From the NCBI GenBank assembly GCA_030248195.1, contig JASAND010015667.1, positions 1 through 64,000 on the forward strand: a stretch of DNA of 64,000 nt, read 5' to 3'. A program made the translations under genes and the position numbers. This DNA is from Trissonchulus latispiculum (Eukaryota; Nematoda; Enoplea; Enoplida; Ironidae). The notes under the pieces are model-generated. The model was not told the DNA's origin. It saw only the letters and a program-made list of their open reading frames with translations, and ran no database searches. Below are positions 37,011 to 47,532 of this stretch, in pieces (the stretch's first letter is position 1; every line of letters begins with the position of its first letter).

Positions 37011-37669
37011 AGAGCTACAAGTGTCTTGTTAGACCGAAACGGAACGGAATTCTGTTGGCAAGAGAATCGGAGCCCAATCTTAGCCACTGCATTACAGATG
37101 CACTGTCCGTTATGAATTGGTTTCCGGGTTTAACTAAAAACAGAAACCAAAACGTATCCAAAATGAGGGATGGAAAGCGGTATTCAGTCGAAATCTTTTT
37201 CGTGGAGGCATTCCGCCCATGTTAAGACGTAGAACCTCATGTAGAGCCTAAAGAATCTGTACCAGATAAAAGAAGATTCTCAATTTTTTCGTGTCATTCT
37301 GTCCAGTACGATTATGACTATGTTGTTACCTATTTTACCAGACACATCAAATGTCATTATGACGTAATTATAGGTAAGCAAACTTCTAAAAATTAATCTA
37401 GGTATAATGAGAAGGAGTCCACCTGGTTTCTCTCAAATTTAGACTCAAAATTTTCCAGGTATAAACTACAAAGTTTTGTTTGAAGCCTGAAACGCTGGAT
37501 CCGTGTGCCCTTGCTCACGTTACTCAGTTCATGACGCAACCTCTTGAAACATTAAAGACCTTTCAACCCTCCGGAACCCCTGGTTCCAGCAAAGTCGTAA
37601 ACAGAGGTCACAGTTCGATTGTTTTATTTTAAGATTTTGCCTGGAAAATGTTTACCCCAAGAAGGGGCT

Positions 37670-38567
37670 GTTGGGATGATTTAGTAATCAAAACAGGCCC
37701 ACAAAAATTTGTTTATTAACATACTTCCAAGGCGTTTATAGAATATTGTAAAAGCTTTGTGATTAGTTTTTTCTTTTTAGATAAACCCGGAAACCAATTC
37801 ATAATTCATAATTCCATTTATACAGTTCGTTTTAATGCAGCAGCGCTGCAGCAACTTCAATAACACGCAGCAGTTCGGCATAAAATACCATGATTTTTAA
37901 AATAGCTAATAAGAGCGCTATTTTTGCAATAAATCTGAGCCAATCAGCATGCAGCATTAGGATTTATCAAAATCACGGGACATTTAAAACAGCCAGTAAG
38001 AGTTGAGAAGTACCAGCCAATCAGAATACAGCTTGATTTTTTTATTTAGAATGCTGCAAAATATCAAAAATCAAAACTGCGCAGTCTGTTTATTTGTTTT
38101 GTTACTGGAATAAAAATCAAAAGTCAACAAATTCAGGTTGAGTCTTGATTTTGGGCGAACTCAAATATCAAATGGCTACTTGATACACGGACAATGCATA
38201 CTAATAACGACGAGGATATTTTTAGATGAAGTATTCAAAATACAAAACCTTCAAAATCTTACTGCTCAGACAATGATCGCACAGACTAACAAAAACAAGG
38301 CAAGGAAATAACTCTTCAAAACAGATACATATTCAGGATAAAATCCATTTTCTAAATTTGATTTTTCAGTTTCAGACATGTTTGGTATTTGTTTAGTGAA
38401 TACTGAAACAGGAGTCACGAAGAAAGATAAGAATTAACTATTTCCTCTGGGAAAAAGCGATCGCCCAAATAAACCGAGACTGGGGCTGTTAAGCAGTTGT
38501 TGGCTTAGATGCATCATGCAATTACACCCAGTCCTTACCTCACGCTACTTCCAGTCTGCCAACTGAG
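37670..38567. other. AT-rich intergenic DNA
   Basis: No gene seen. The boundary AAGAAGGGGC|TGTTGGGATG at 37,659-37,678 looks like a polypurine tract followed by the start of an LTR, but no second LTR copy was found in the window. Confidence 0.3.
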
Positions 38568-38575
38568 CAACCTAG

Positions 38576-39335
38576 TAGAGACCTTCACTCAGGTCCGTAA
38601 GCCCGGCCCGGCCCTGCCAAGACCGAGCCTAAGGTGAAACGGGCCGGGCCGGGCAGGCCGAGGTAGAAAAAATTTGGGTGCGGGCCGGGCCGGGCCGAGT
38701 ACTGGAACGGGCCGGGCTTCGGGCCGGGCCTGGTATTTTCATTAGAAGATTTTGCCTTGTTTCTAGTTTCAGCAGGTTATATTGAAAAGTTTAATCTTTT
38801 CCAAATATAATTTTGAATAATCATTGCCACTTTATTTCAATTTTAACTTGATTTCCTTTTTCTTTCAGAGTTACTGGTGTATGCACTTATCTCATTTACG
38901 TTTATGTAACGTAATCTTGTACATTAGCATTTGAAATTAAGTTATTTATATCATTTATTTGCAATATTGGGAGAGTATACCTTCTTCCTAATTAATTGCA
39001 AGGTATATTTGAATCAACAAAACTGGTCAGTCAGTGAATTCTTTCCTACGCTGAACCGCTGACTGTTCTTAATCACTCAAAATAAAGATGAGCAACGAGA
39101 AATGTTTAAAAATGGTATCTGCCATGAGGTATAAATTTCTATGCATTTTAAACCCTTATTTTTATTTGCCTAACTTGCCTAACGTTTGAGCTTACGGGCC
39201 GGGCCGGGCCGGGGCTAAGTTGGAGCGGGCTGGGCGAGGTCGAAAAGTTTTCAAAAGGGCCGGGCCGGGCAGAGGTGAAATTTTTACGGGCCGAGCCGGG
39301 CCGGGCCTGAAAATTCAGGCCCGTGAAGATCTCCA
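38576..39335. mobile_element. Non-autonomous hAT-like element with GGGCC subterminal arrays
   Basis: A 760-bp element with imperfect TIRs (left TAGAGACCTTCAC, right read inward TGGAGATCTTCAC) and exact 8-bp direct repeats CAACCTAG on both sides (38,568-38,575 and 39,336-39,343). Subterminal regions at 38,600-38,735 and 39,190-39,310 carry opposed GGGCCGGGCC/GGCCCGGCCC arrays. The centre is AT-rich and non-coding. With the element removed, the flanks read as a tRNA-like SINE head on the minus strand (CTAGGTTGCTCAGTTGGCAG), so it inserted into a SINE. Confidence 0.85.
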
Positions 39336-39597
39336 CAACCTAGGCCACAATTGCATACAGCTATAAGATTTTATATTCAAAGTGAACTGACAATAAACGC
39401 ACATTGGCTGCATTATATCTCAAATTTGGGCAGCTTGATGCAAAAAATTTTGCTTAAGTTAAATAACGACGGATCAGTTTTATTGACTTCTTTTTTCATT
39501 ACTGACCACAAGATTCCATTAGTTTGCAAAACAAACATCTAATGTCAGGGTCAAAGGTCACAAGGTTAGTTAACAATTAGTTCGCAATTAGTTTAAC

Positions 39598-39983
39598 CAA
39601 GAGTACATTGTAATAAGAGTATGCCACTAGGCAAGCTCTATGTTATCTGAGCAAAAACTATGCTCTGCACGCTAACGGCCCACCCCCCCGCAAATCAGAC
39701 CCTAGTGACCCCCCCCCCCCGCAAATCAGTACCTAGTCGAAACGGGGGTACGCTCACTCGCTCTGTGTTTATGTGCTTAAGCTCAAAAACACAAGCAGTG
39801 CGTGCGCGAATTTTGTGCCTGCTTTGAGCTTTAGAACACAAACATAGTGCACAAAATTCTTTGAAGTGAAGGGTCTAATTTGCGGGCGGGGGGGGGGGTG
39901 GGCCGTTAGCGAGCAGAGCATAGTTTTTGCTCTGATAACATAGAGATTGTCAAGTGGCATACTCTTATTATTATGTACTCTTG
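39598..39983. mobile_element. MITE with 7-bp target duplication at a gene's stop codon
   Basis: A 386-bp element with ends CAAGAGTACATTGTAATAAG and the inverse TATTATGTACTCTTG, flanked by identical GTTTAAC (39,591-39,597 and 39,984-39,990). Inside are a second inverted pair (AGCAAAAACTATGCTCTGC / GCAGAGCATAGTTTTTGCT) and C/G runs. Related ends or cores are seen near 1.85, 2.3, 8.9-9.15, 26.1, 28.3 and 29.5 kb. The superfamily is not assigned. Confidence 0.8.
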
Positions 39984-39985
39984 GT

Positions 39986-41233
39986 TTAACCAAAGTAAGC
40001 GCTTGGGTGAATTTTAGGTGTCATCTGAAACAGTAATCCTAAAGCTTCCAAAATTCCAATAAAAGACGCTCCAAAGCAAAGACCCAAAAGTCCGCCAATA
40101 TTGGCCACAAGGACACTCCAATCGTAGGCCAAAAATTCCTCCCAGTACACGATTTCATGGGAAAATAGGATGTACACGTTGACAAATTTATCAGACCGAC
40201 TTCTGCTGGTTTGGACGTTTAGCAGCATTTCCTCGCTCCGACAAGGTCTCCAACAGGCTTCCTGGCACGAATTCTGACAGCCTTGACTATGCACTTGCCT
40301 GGAATGGATATGTCTAGCTAAACTGCATCTGGAACTCAGACTACCGTTCCAACTCGAAGTGGTACAGTTGTGGGCACACTTTAAGCCTAGATCGTCGCAG
40401 TCCATTTTGCAAGATGACCAAGATCTAATATCTGGGTTACAGGGTAGAGTCTCCTGTTGCAAGAGTTGTCTAATTCGGCTTTCTACGCGAATGTAGTACT
40501 GGTTGCCAGAATCTTGACACAGCGTTTCAAAATACCATATGTCTGTTCCGAAAACCAGTTGATAGCATTGTGTTGAATTATCTGGGCACAATGCGTCGGC
40601 AGCTTCTTGTATTTGGATGTTCAATAGCATCTGGTCGCTTTCGTTTGACTCAGCAGGCCGCTGCTTGGCGACTTTGTAGCAAACGTAGTGGTCACAGTAA
40701 CTGACTGAAACTGCAAGGTTAGGATTAACTAACCTGTCAGGGATATCAACTTTTACAATATCAACAGGATTCAGCACTAAATGCTGAACTAGATCTGATA
40801 TGCGGGTCAAGTTGTGTCGCTCTAATACCACCGTTACCTGATCCGATGTTTTGTGGTACTCAGTCAGTAAGCTCTCTTCCTCATAATGCTTATGCAGCAT
40901 CCAAGGATAATTAATCCTATCCAGGATATATTTCTGCTGAATTGGTGAGAGTCCTAAAATTTCCATCTGTGATGCACTGAACGGGCAGGACGGGATTATG
41001 TTGATTTCAGGATTGGTTTCTCTTCGCTCCATTCGAAAGCCAATAGAGACTTTGCTGTCCCAGTACATTAGGATATTCCGGCGGGCTTGATATCCGAAAA
41101 ATAATCCCGCTGAAATGAGTACCACAATCCAGAATAGCTTTCCATGAATTGTCTTGGAACTGGCGACCGACGAAAATCCATGAATTACAGTTTTATGACA
41201 GAAGTCGCTAACAATGTGTGTGCCAAGAGCCAT
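39986..41233 (-). CDS. DEG/ENaC/ASIC-family sodium channel subunit
   Basis: An uninterrupted 415-codon frame with no intron. It has the family landmarks in order: a cytosolic N-terminus with the His-Gly gating motif (HGF, residues 18-20), TM1 (about 33-52, LFWIVVLISAGLFFGYQ), a large extracellular part with many cysteines and five N-glycosylation sequons (NLT, NES, NST, NCT, NGS), and TM2 (about 374-402) with DWSVLVANIGGLLGLCFGAS, which holds the G-A-S selectivity filter. Family members form trimeric cation channels in the plasma membrane. At 415 residues it is shorter than usual (500-600), mostly in the extracellular domain, and the C-terminal tail is only about 15 residues. The ATG is the first in frame before the HG motif. 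The stop codon lies inside the target duplication of the adjacent MITE. Activating stimulus and ion preference cannot be told. Confidence 0.88.
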   Translation of the reverse strand: MALGTHIVSDFCHKTVIHGFSSVASSKTIHGKLFWIVVLISAGLFFGYQARRNILMYWDSKVSIGFRMERRETNPEINIIPSCPFSASQMEILGLSPIQQKYILDRINYPWMLHKHYEEESLLTEYHKTSDQVTVVLERHNLTRISDLVQHLVLNPVDIVKVDIPDRLVNPNLAVSVSYCDHYVCYKVAKQRPAESNESDQMLLNIQIQEAADALCPDNSTQCYQLVFGTDIWYFETLCQDSGNQYYIRVESRIRQLLQQETLPCNPDIRSWSSCKMDCDDLGLKCAHNCTTSSWNGSLSSRCSLARHIHSRQVHSQGCQNSCQEACWRPCRSEEMLLNVQTSRSRSDKFVNVYILFSHEIVYWEEFLAYDWSVLVANIGGLLGLCFGASFIGILEALGLLFQMTPKIHPSAYFG

Positions 41234-41239
41234 TTCCTA

Positions 41240-42735
41240 ACAACTTGAATTGGACAAACTGCTGCTTCTTTTTAATCATTTTAGCATGTTTGAAATTATG
41301 AGTTTGTATTACATTTGTTCGTAAGTAAATAGATTACTAAGTTTATGCAAAAGTTCAGATCAAAGCACAAAAGTCATTGGGCACCATTTGACAATAGACA
41401 AGACAATTGAAAGCCGTCTGTTGTTTAAACAGCCGCTCAAGTTTCTTCATAAAGAATTGACAAAGGCTGAAGGTGTAATCATAATGTGGAGGCAACGTTT
41501 TCGACCTGCCAGATATGCTGTCGATCCCGTAATAAATTTGAGGTTTAAAGTATTTGTCTGTACAGCAAAGTTCTCTATGTTGGATCTGCTTAATTAGTAC
41601 ATTTCTTAACTACTGTGGCTGATCAATCCATGATTTGTTGTTCTTTCATTTCATATATATTGCCCCCGTAGTAAAATCCTACAGCGGTTTTGCCGATGGG
41701 AGTATGGTGCAACGTTTTCGGCATGCTAGGTATGAGGTCGATTCCGCAGTTTCGTTTGAGGTTTAGAATATTTGCCTGAATAATTTGCAATTGATACCGT
41801 GAGTAGTGTCATGTGAACTGTTTTAACCTGCTTAATCCAACCAGTAATGAATAATTTCTGATTTGGGACTTGTTGGCATTGTTTGTTTAACGTCTAGATT
41901 TTTATGGCATTGGACAAACCTAGTTTTGCTCCTACAGTTTCGAATTTTGGATAACCGGCAGCATTCTGCCAGATTAATGTCGTCTCCATTTTTTGCATTA
42001 CGTGAAGTCTGCTTAGCGGTCTAATCCAACATGTTTGACAGAATTTAATGGTCCTTATTAAAGGCTTGGTGGTTTCCGAGATGTTGTGAAAGTTTTGAGA
42101 ATTTATGGTCGTATTTGCAAACAAGGATCAAAATTTGGGGCATATCTTGGCAGAAAACAAAGTGGGATTAATAAAACCAAAGTTGGGATATTTGGGGGGC
42201 CTTCTTCGCACATGCGCATGGTTCCTACCTTACTGACCTGTGACTTATGATTACTAACACACATGCACATCATGTTGCACTTAATGAGTCACACTACATG
42301 AAAGAAGGCCGCAAGCTCCGTCTTCTGTACGTTACTCATACATGATTGCCAGGTCTTGCCAAACTTAAAATTTTTCAAATTCTGTCGCTCTTTGTCAGCT
42401 TACTGTATGGTCGCCGTTCGAGATAGCTATAAATGTATTTTCAGAACTGGCTTAATGATCCTTTTCCACATAAAAGAAGGTGTTGAAGTTTACCATGTAG
42501 CTTCGAAGGCGCCTCATTCATCAGTCCCGAAAGATTTTTCGATTGGATTTTTAGGTGTCTGCTTTCATCAAACATATTTGGTTTTTCAAAATTTGAAGGT
42601 AGCGCTTTTCGAAAATGGCACAGTTTGATCAAAAATTTCCACAACGCGTAAGTGAAAAACAATTTGAATAATCATAATTTGAAAATATCCCTGAGCTGAT
42701 TCCAACGTGTCCACAATGAAGAATTTCTATTATTC
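41240..42735. other. Intergenic DNA with a diverged tandem duplication
   Basis: About 41,465-41,575 and 41,690-41,790 share GCAACGTTTTCG, TCGAT-CCGTA, TTTGAGGTTTA and TATTTG-CTG in order, so this is an old tandem duplication. The upstream control region of the channel gene would lie just above 41,233. No gene is recognised. Confidence 0.45.
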
Positions 42736-42739
42736 CTTT

Positions 42740-43830
42740 TAAACTAAGAGATAGTAAGCACAAGTGTAAGCATAAAGGGACCGCACGAACTATATTTGGC
42801 AATTGAGCGACTTTTAGTCACTGAAGAGGGAAGGAGTGAAGAAAGAGTCAGCTCAGATCTTGTCCCTTACAAATCAATAGCATGCCTCACTTAGGTAAGA
42901 GATTGAGAGAGACAAATGCTAGGACAGAATAATCCCAAATATTTGGTAACTACGGAACCTTCAACATGTACATCTGTTATCATGTAATTACTAGTGATAT
43001 CGTGTCTGCGACTATTGTTATTGGTATTGTTATCAGTATTTCTATTACTGTCCGTATATTGTCAGTGTTTAGGTAAAGATTTCAAGCAAGAAGGAAATCC
43101 TCGTCTAATCAAAGAGGGCAGTCTAATCAAGAGGACATGATTCCATGCCGTCCTACCATGCCAATGGCCACGACGTAACCAACCGTCAATTTGGACAACG
43201 ATCACCAAAACCTTCTAGAATAGCTTCAAAACCAATGCCCAGAAGACCGACAGCCATGAAAAGTGAAGCAACAACCAAGCGTATTCTTGATTATGAAGAT
43301 AATTCACAATAAACTTTCCCACCGGAATGTCATGGAAACGAAGATCCTAACTGTTAATTTGTAACATTGTAACGTCATGTAACATTGTCATGTAACTAAA
43401 AATTTCTTCATTGTGCAAAGACCTGCATAGATTCTTAATTTGATTAATTAATAAGAGTTTGATTGATCGAGTTGATCTGCGCGGTCTTTTCTTCTTCAGC
43501 GGGATAGTAATGCAATCAATGTCATCAGGTAGCCGGATTCATTTTCCTAATAAGCTTTGCTAGGCGTCGAGCCAAAGATACAAAACGATCAAATTTTTTG
43601 TCTTGATTTTCCCGTAATATCTGGCTCCAGTTGTATTCAGATAGTACCACTCAAAGCAAGAGTCGAAGTCGACCCCGCTTTCTGATCAACGCCACCCTCC
43701 GTAAAACGAAATCACGATAAAGAATCACTGCTCAAGTTGGCCATAAGACTCCACTATGACAAATCACCTTTTAGGAATCCTGTGTCTGCTGTCATGGCAG
43801 ACGAGCTGACCTTCGTGTCATTGAAAAAAT
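42740..43830 (+). repeat. Dispersed repeat, copy B (relative of 36,280-37,010)
   Basis: Shares AAGCATAAAGGGACCGCAC, GATCTTGTCCC, GTCGAAGTCGACCCCGCTT and TTGGCCATAAGACTCC-like text in the same order as copy A. The ORF of copy A is not preserved here. Confidence 0.5.
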
Positions 43831-44842
43831 AACAAGCAAATAGTCATGAACGGGTTGCCGCTGCATTTTTCCTCTTATAAACAAGATAACTCCATTTGTC
43901 CTGTCGAATACCACGACATCCGGAAATTTCTATAAAATTGCTTAGCTCGACGAGCTCTTTCATTTGAGTACCATATCGACAACTTTTGGGGATTTCTTCA
44001 AAGTCCTGAATTTTCCGGATAATTCATCTGATTTCAGTTTCGAAATCAGCGCCATCGAATTGGTCTATGACCAACTTTTAAGCGAAATCGGAGACAAAAA
44101 TTTTTATGTTTCCCTTGGTTTCCTCTTACCGTTTAAAACAATTCCGGGATTAGCCATTCTCGAAATCCGGAAAGTATCGAACTGCCCGCGCTTCCGGGAG
44201 CACTTTACTTAACCCCCATCTAACACTGAAAATTTCAACTTCCCCATTTTGCAATGAGTAAGTAGCTAAAAAATTAGTGTTCTGCGCCAGCTGCCGATTA
44301 TGTCTTAAAGATCACCTATAAAAAATAATAATTCTGAAGTAATATTGATTGATATTTTTAGCAACCGCATCACATCATATTTTGTTTCGTTCCTTAATAT
44401 GAAAGTTTACAGTTTTCTTTCGTCTAGTTATTAACTGTAATGAATGCAGTGAAAAAATATTATTGAGATATATATACATTTACCAACCTACAAGTTCTTA
44501 CTTTCCAAATCATTTCAGTGGTTTCAACCAAGATTTTACGTCAGAAGACTTTTAAGTCAATGGGCCAATCAGTGCACAATTTGCTCAACAGGTCTTTAAG
44601 AAATACCATCTGAAATTATGAAGCTTTCTAGATAAAAGCCTAATGAAATATTGCTATGATATTAACTTACAGAAATGTTCTTCTAAGCTATAAGTGTAGT
44701 TATTACCGTAAAGGACTGAAAGCTGTATTTACTTAAACTGAGTAGAAACTGTTTCCCAGTTTTATATCATATTTTCAATTATGTAATGAAATTTTCGGGA
44801 GCAAATCTTTTGGGAACTTTGAAATCTAAGGGAGAGCCTTAC

Positions 44843-44899
44843 ACCGTTTCGGCAACCGCCACAGAGCCTCATCAGACAGCTTACGACAGCTGTTACGGT
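44843..44899 (-). ncRNA. Type III hammerhead ribozyme motif, left copy
   Basis: Read on the minus strand: stem III ACCGT/ACGGT, unpaired A before the predicted cleavage site, stem I ACAGCT-gtcgta-AGCTGT, core CTGATGA, stem II GGC...GCC with a 12-nt loop, core GAAA. It is identical in core and stems to the right copy at 48,635-48,691. It lies 80 nt after the stop of the TBP-like fragment and after a conserved AATAAA (44,914-44,919 as its complement). Stem II is short (3 bp). Confidence 0.7.
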
Positions 44900-44978
44900 T
44901 TTTTCTTTTTCTCTTTATTTTTTCAACACACAACACATATCACACACCTCACACACCAGGTTATATGCATCTCATTGA

Positions 44979-45215
44979 TTATTTAAAACCAACAATGAAA
45001 ACTGTTCCGTTATGAAACAATCCAATAGTACCTCCTTTCATTTTCTAAATAATTCCACTGTAAATTTCCAGCTCTAAACATGCACTAGTGTAGACGTTTT
45101 TTAATTTTTTGCACAGAGCTTCCAGGTCTACTTCATATCCCAGATGATGGGACACAACCAAGTTGCAAACAGTTTGATCCTTTATCGACAAGTTAAAAAT
45201 TTTGCACCAGTCAGA
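44979..45215 (-). pseudogene. TBP-like gene, second-repeat fragment in left TIR
   Basis: The frame includes VCNLVVSHHLGYEVDLEAL and ends near the stop at 44,979-44,981. The pattern (N-V, LG-DL, a helix, then I-KM, F-GKV-G-K) follows a single TBP-core repeat. A codon reading Trp in the right copy is TAG here (about 45,045), so it is broken. Upstream it is fused at about 45,215 to the broken end of the capsid gene, which marks the inner edge of the TIR. Confidence 0.6.
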
Positions 45216-45450
45216 AATGCAAGTGGATTCTTGAGCCGTAAAAGAGCCATTGAATGCTTCAGAATCGACCATAACCATGACTATCCTTCTTGGAAGTTGA
45301 CCGGAAAATACTGAATTCTCCACGATTGTTTAAGACTTTGGTGCAATATATCTAGTTACCATTTTAATACGTCGAACAGGATATTTTGCTGTATTGTTGT
45401 TTCTTACCATGTTTTCGATAGCCAAACTTAATGATTCTTTAGGTTTCACC
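45216..45450 (-). pseudogene. Polinton major capsid protein, C-terminal fragment
   Basis: The minus strand carries LPRRIVMVMVDSEAFNGSFT preceded by text like YPVRRIKMVTRYIAP, with a stop between them. This matches the conserved C-terminal region (Pro-x-Arg-Arg, then AFNGS) of the double-jelly-roll capsid proteins often annotated in invertebrate genomes as F54H12.2-like. It is cut off from the larger N-terminal part by the insertion at 45,454-45,850, and its end is replaced by the TBP-like fragment. Confidence 0.65.
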
Positions 45451-45453
45451 TTC

Positions 45454-45850
45454 TTCTTCTTCCTATTCCGGGTCCATCGTGCATGGTCTCAAGCAATGTG
45501 GAGAATCACCTTAACCAGCACACGTCTTCGCAGCTTGCGTCCAGGACATCCGGAAAGGCCAAGATATAGAAGTACCGGGACCAACCGCTCGGCAGCATAA
45601 TTTAAGGAATGGCTGATTCGCACAACTGACAACCCTCAATCCAGCACACATCTAGACAGGTCATCCGGAAAGACCAGGATAGATTTAGCTCGGCAGCATA
45701 GTTTAAGGATTAAGAATATGAGTCATGCCGCCGGGAGTTGGAACCCATTAGCGCCGTTGGTCAGACGGATGCCAGGGGACCCTTGTGGGGATCTCCATTT
45801 GATGGGGCCCATGTCCATCTGATTTCCCACGGAGGTGGTTCCAAGCCCCC
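45454..45850 (-). mobile_element. Non-LTR retroposon (SINE-like) inserted in the capsid gene
   Basis: A 397-bp insertion bounded by a 12-bp direct repeat GGTTTCACCTTC (45,442-45,453 and 45,851-45,862). Read on the minus strand it ends in a short (GAA)n tail, so it looks like a target-primed retroposon. It contains an internal duplication (CATCCGGAAAG and GCTCGGCAGCATA each occur twice). No protein is encoded. Confidence 0.75.
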
Positions 45851-45862
45851 GGTTTCACCTTC

Positions 45863-46691
45863 CATACATGCTATTTAATATCTTCTACTTTGAGCTTATA
45901 TTCTGTACCATCACTCATTAACAAAAACTTGTCCATATTTCTATGCTGCTCAATTGTTAGATCAGTATAACTTAACATATATCCGTCTTGTTTGAAAAGG
46001 TCACAGTGTAATGGAGCCAAGATTTCGACCCCTTTGATTGTCATAAAGGGTTTGCCTCGCCATTTCATTGCAGCACTTGTAATATCATTAAACTTTCCTA
46101 CAGCATCTTTATAAAACATTGCAAGTTGTTGATGATTAGACTTTGCATCCCATCCGTAGCTAAGCAAGAATTCTAAATAAGCCTTGTAAGCATACAGCGG
46201 ACCAGTATTTTCAATCTTCTTATCACTGAATTTAACAAATACTCGTTCAAATAAGGTAGATCCAAGAAGGTTGATTGGGGAAACAATAACATTACTCTTG
46301 TCTATAGTTCCATCAGCCAAATTTTGGGTAATTTTGGGTAATTTTGGGTAAGCCAAATCCTTTCCATCTTTAGTGACAATCTTAAGTTTTAGAAATAATT
46401 TTTGTTCAAATCCAACATGTAGCCATCTTTCGGGACATGAATCCTGTAGGGTCCGCTATCTGTAACAGGATTCTGAGGATAATATTCAGCTCAATATCCC
46501 TTTTCTTCAGCAACCTGTGTTGGTGGAAGGGTAAACAGGTCCAGCTCGCTTTTGAAGCCTGGATAGGACTGTTCGTCAACTTGTTTAGCCATATCCAAAA
46601 CGTCAGAATTTTTCTCCTCTTTGATAGGAATGACCTGCATATGTGGGAAGTGCACCACCAGTTTGTAGTGGAGCATCTTCCCATGTCTTAA
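45863..46691 (-). pseudogene. Polinton major capsid protein, N-terminal and central part, broken
   Basis: Three reading segments on the minus strand make up the usual F54H12.2-like capsid order. One near 46,491-46,676 has SELDLFTLPPTQVAEEKGY. A middle stretch follows an in-frame TGA. The longest, 45,871-46,356, has LYAYKAYLEFLLSYG and LHCDLFKQDGYMLSYTDL. A stop after the EEKGY motif and a frameshift near 46,390-46,400 disable it. GGGTAATTTT is repeated three times near 46,320-46,350. The gene continues in 45,216-45,450 beyond the retroposon. In the element family this protein forms the icosahedral shell. Confidence 0.75.
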
Positions 46692-46715
46692 TATTTTCTG
46701 GATGATATATAGTTA

Positions 46716-47500
46716 TCATGGTTGCAGCTTTCGAAAGTGTAGCCTTATGTATATCTTACCATAGGAAAAGCTTATCGGCTCTCCTGCATCATCGTTTATA
46801 TTGATTTCTATACTTTCAAACTCCTTTTTAAGTACAAGTACATTATGAGGGTTATGATATTCTCTATGAATACATTCGCCATGCTCTGTTGAAGTGTTGA
46901 CAACAAGCAGCAGTGGAGCTATTGCATTTCTAATCACTTGAGGAGCCACTAGATCACAGTATTCATACATTGAGTAAAATCCAGCCTCCATATCGGGTTC
47001 GCTTCCAGCAACAAGCACCTTTTTCTTTTCGTTCGCATGATTTGGAGATTCTCGCTCAATTATAGCTTGAGGATCAAAGCTTTCACCGTCTTTAAAACCT
47101 AAGATGTATTGAAGCCGCTTACTCATCTTTAAATCGACAATGTCAAATGACACGCTTCGCTCTCTTGCGAAAATGATGTGCACTAGATGGGTATACTGGT
47201 CAAAAATTCCACTTTGACATCAGAGGGATTTCCTTCCCGATTTGTCATTGTAGCTAGCGTAGCATTTATTGTTTCACATAATTCAGTAATCGATGCGTAA
47301 TATCGTAAAGGCAAGGATTTACTTTTCGATAATCCATGACATAAAAGATATTTGAATTTCTGAATCTATGTTTTCTGACGAGGTATTCCACGTTACGGGA
47401 TGCATAAATTCAACTAAGGCAACTTCCCATTCACCTTCTAAATCTATACGATGAGGTAGCTTTACTCAAAAATCATTTAGAGTATTGGTGGAGTAATATT
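46716..47500 (-). pseudogene. Polinton minor capsid (penton, single jelly-roll) protein, broken
   Basis: The ORF at 46,716-47,183 carries the conserved end of the Polinton minor capsid family: YEYCDLVAPQVIRNAIAPLL, then HNPHNVLVLKKEFESIEINI and RLHFRK at the C-terminus. Upstream, at about 47,390-47,460 in another frame, is the N-terminal family signature LEGEWEVALVEF. Stops and frameshifts lie between, so it is not translatable as one protein. It sits directly upstream of the major capsid gene on the same strand, the usual arrangement. Confidence 0.75.
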
Positions 47501-47532
47501 TAGTATTACTTGGTAGTGTGGATGGGGGAACA

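Larger units (their letters stand above)
30748..37011 (+). repeat. Hairpin-rich non-coding region with recurrent TTGTYA-loop stem-loops
   Basis: At least twelve plus-strand stem-loops have loop TTGTCA, TTGTTA, TTGTCAC, TTGTTAC or TTGTTAT, closed by differing but complementary stems. Positions: 30748-30761 (GGAG/CTCC), 30810-30821 (GAG/CTC), 30868-30883 (ATGAG/CTCAT), 32153-32168 (TGCAA/TTGCA), 32284-32298 (GGGT/ACCC), 32988-33001 (GGCT/AGCC), 34308-34325 (CACTCT/AGAGTG), 35022-35040 and 35140-35158 (AGGAAG/CTTCCT), 35955-35969 (GGGG/CCCC), 36135-36153 (GTGCTA/TGGCAT with G-T pairs), 36778-36796 (AGTTCA/TGAACT). A weaker one is at 36999-37011. Apart from one unknown ORF (36,612-36,956) the stretch looks non-coding. 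Confidence 0.7.
44407..45215. repeat. Left terminal inverted repeat of a Polinton-like element
   Basis: Starting TTACAGTTTTCTTTCGTCTA, about 800 bp is repeated in inverted orientation at the right end (48,330-49,931) with many point differences. It contains, from the outside in, non-coding sequence, the hammerhead motif (44,843-44,899) and the 3' part of the TBP-like gene (44,979-45,215). I found no target duplication at the outer edge. Confidence 0.8.
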
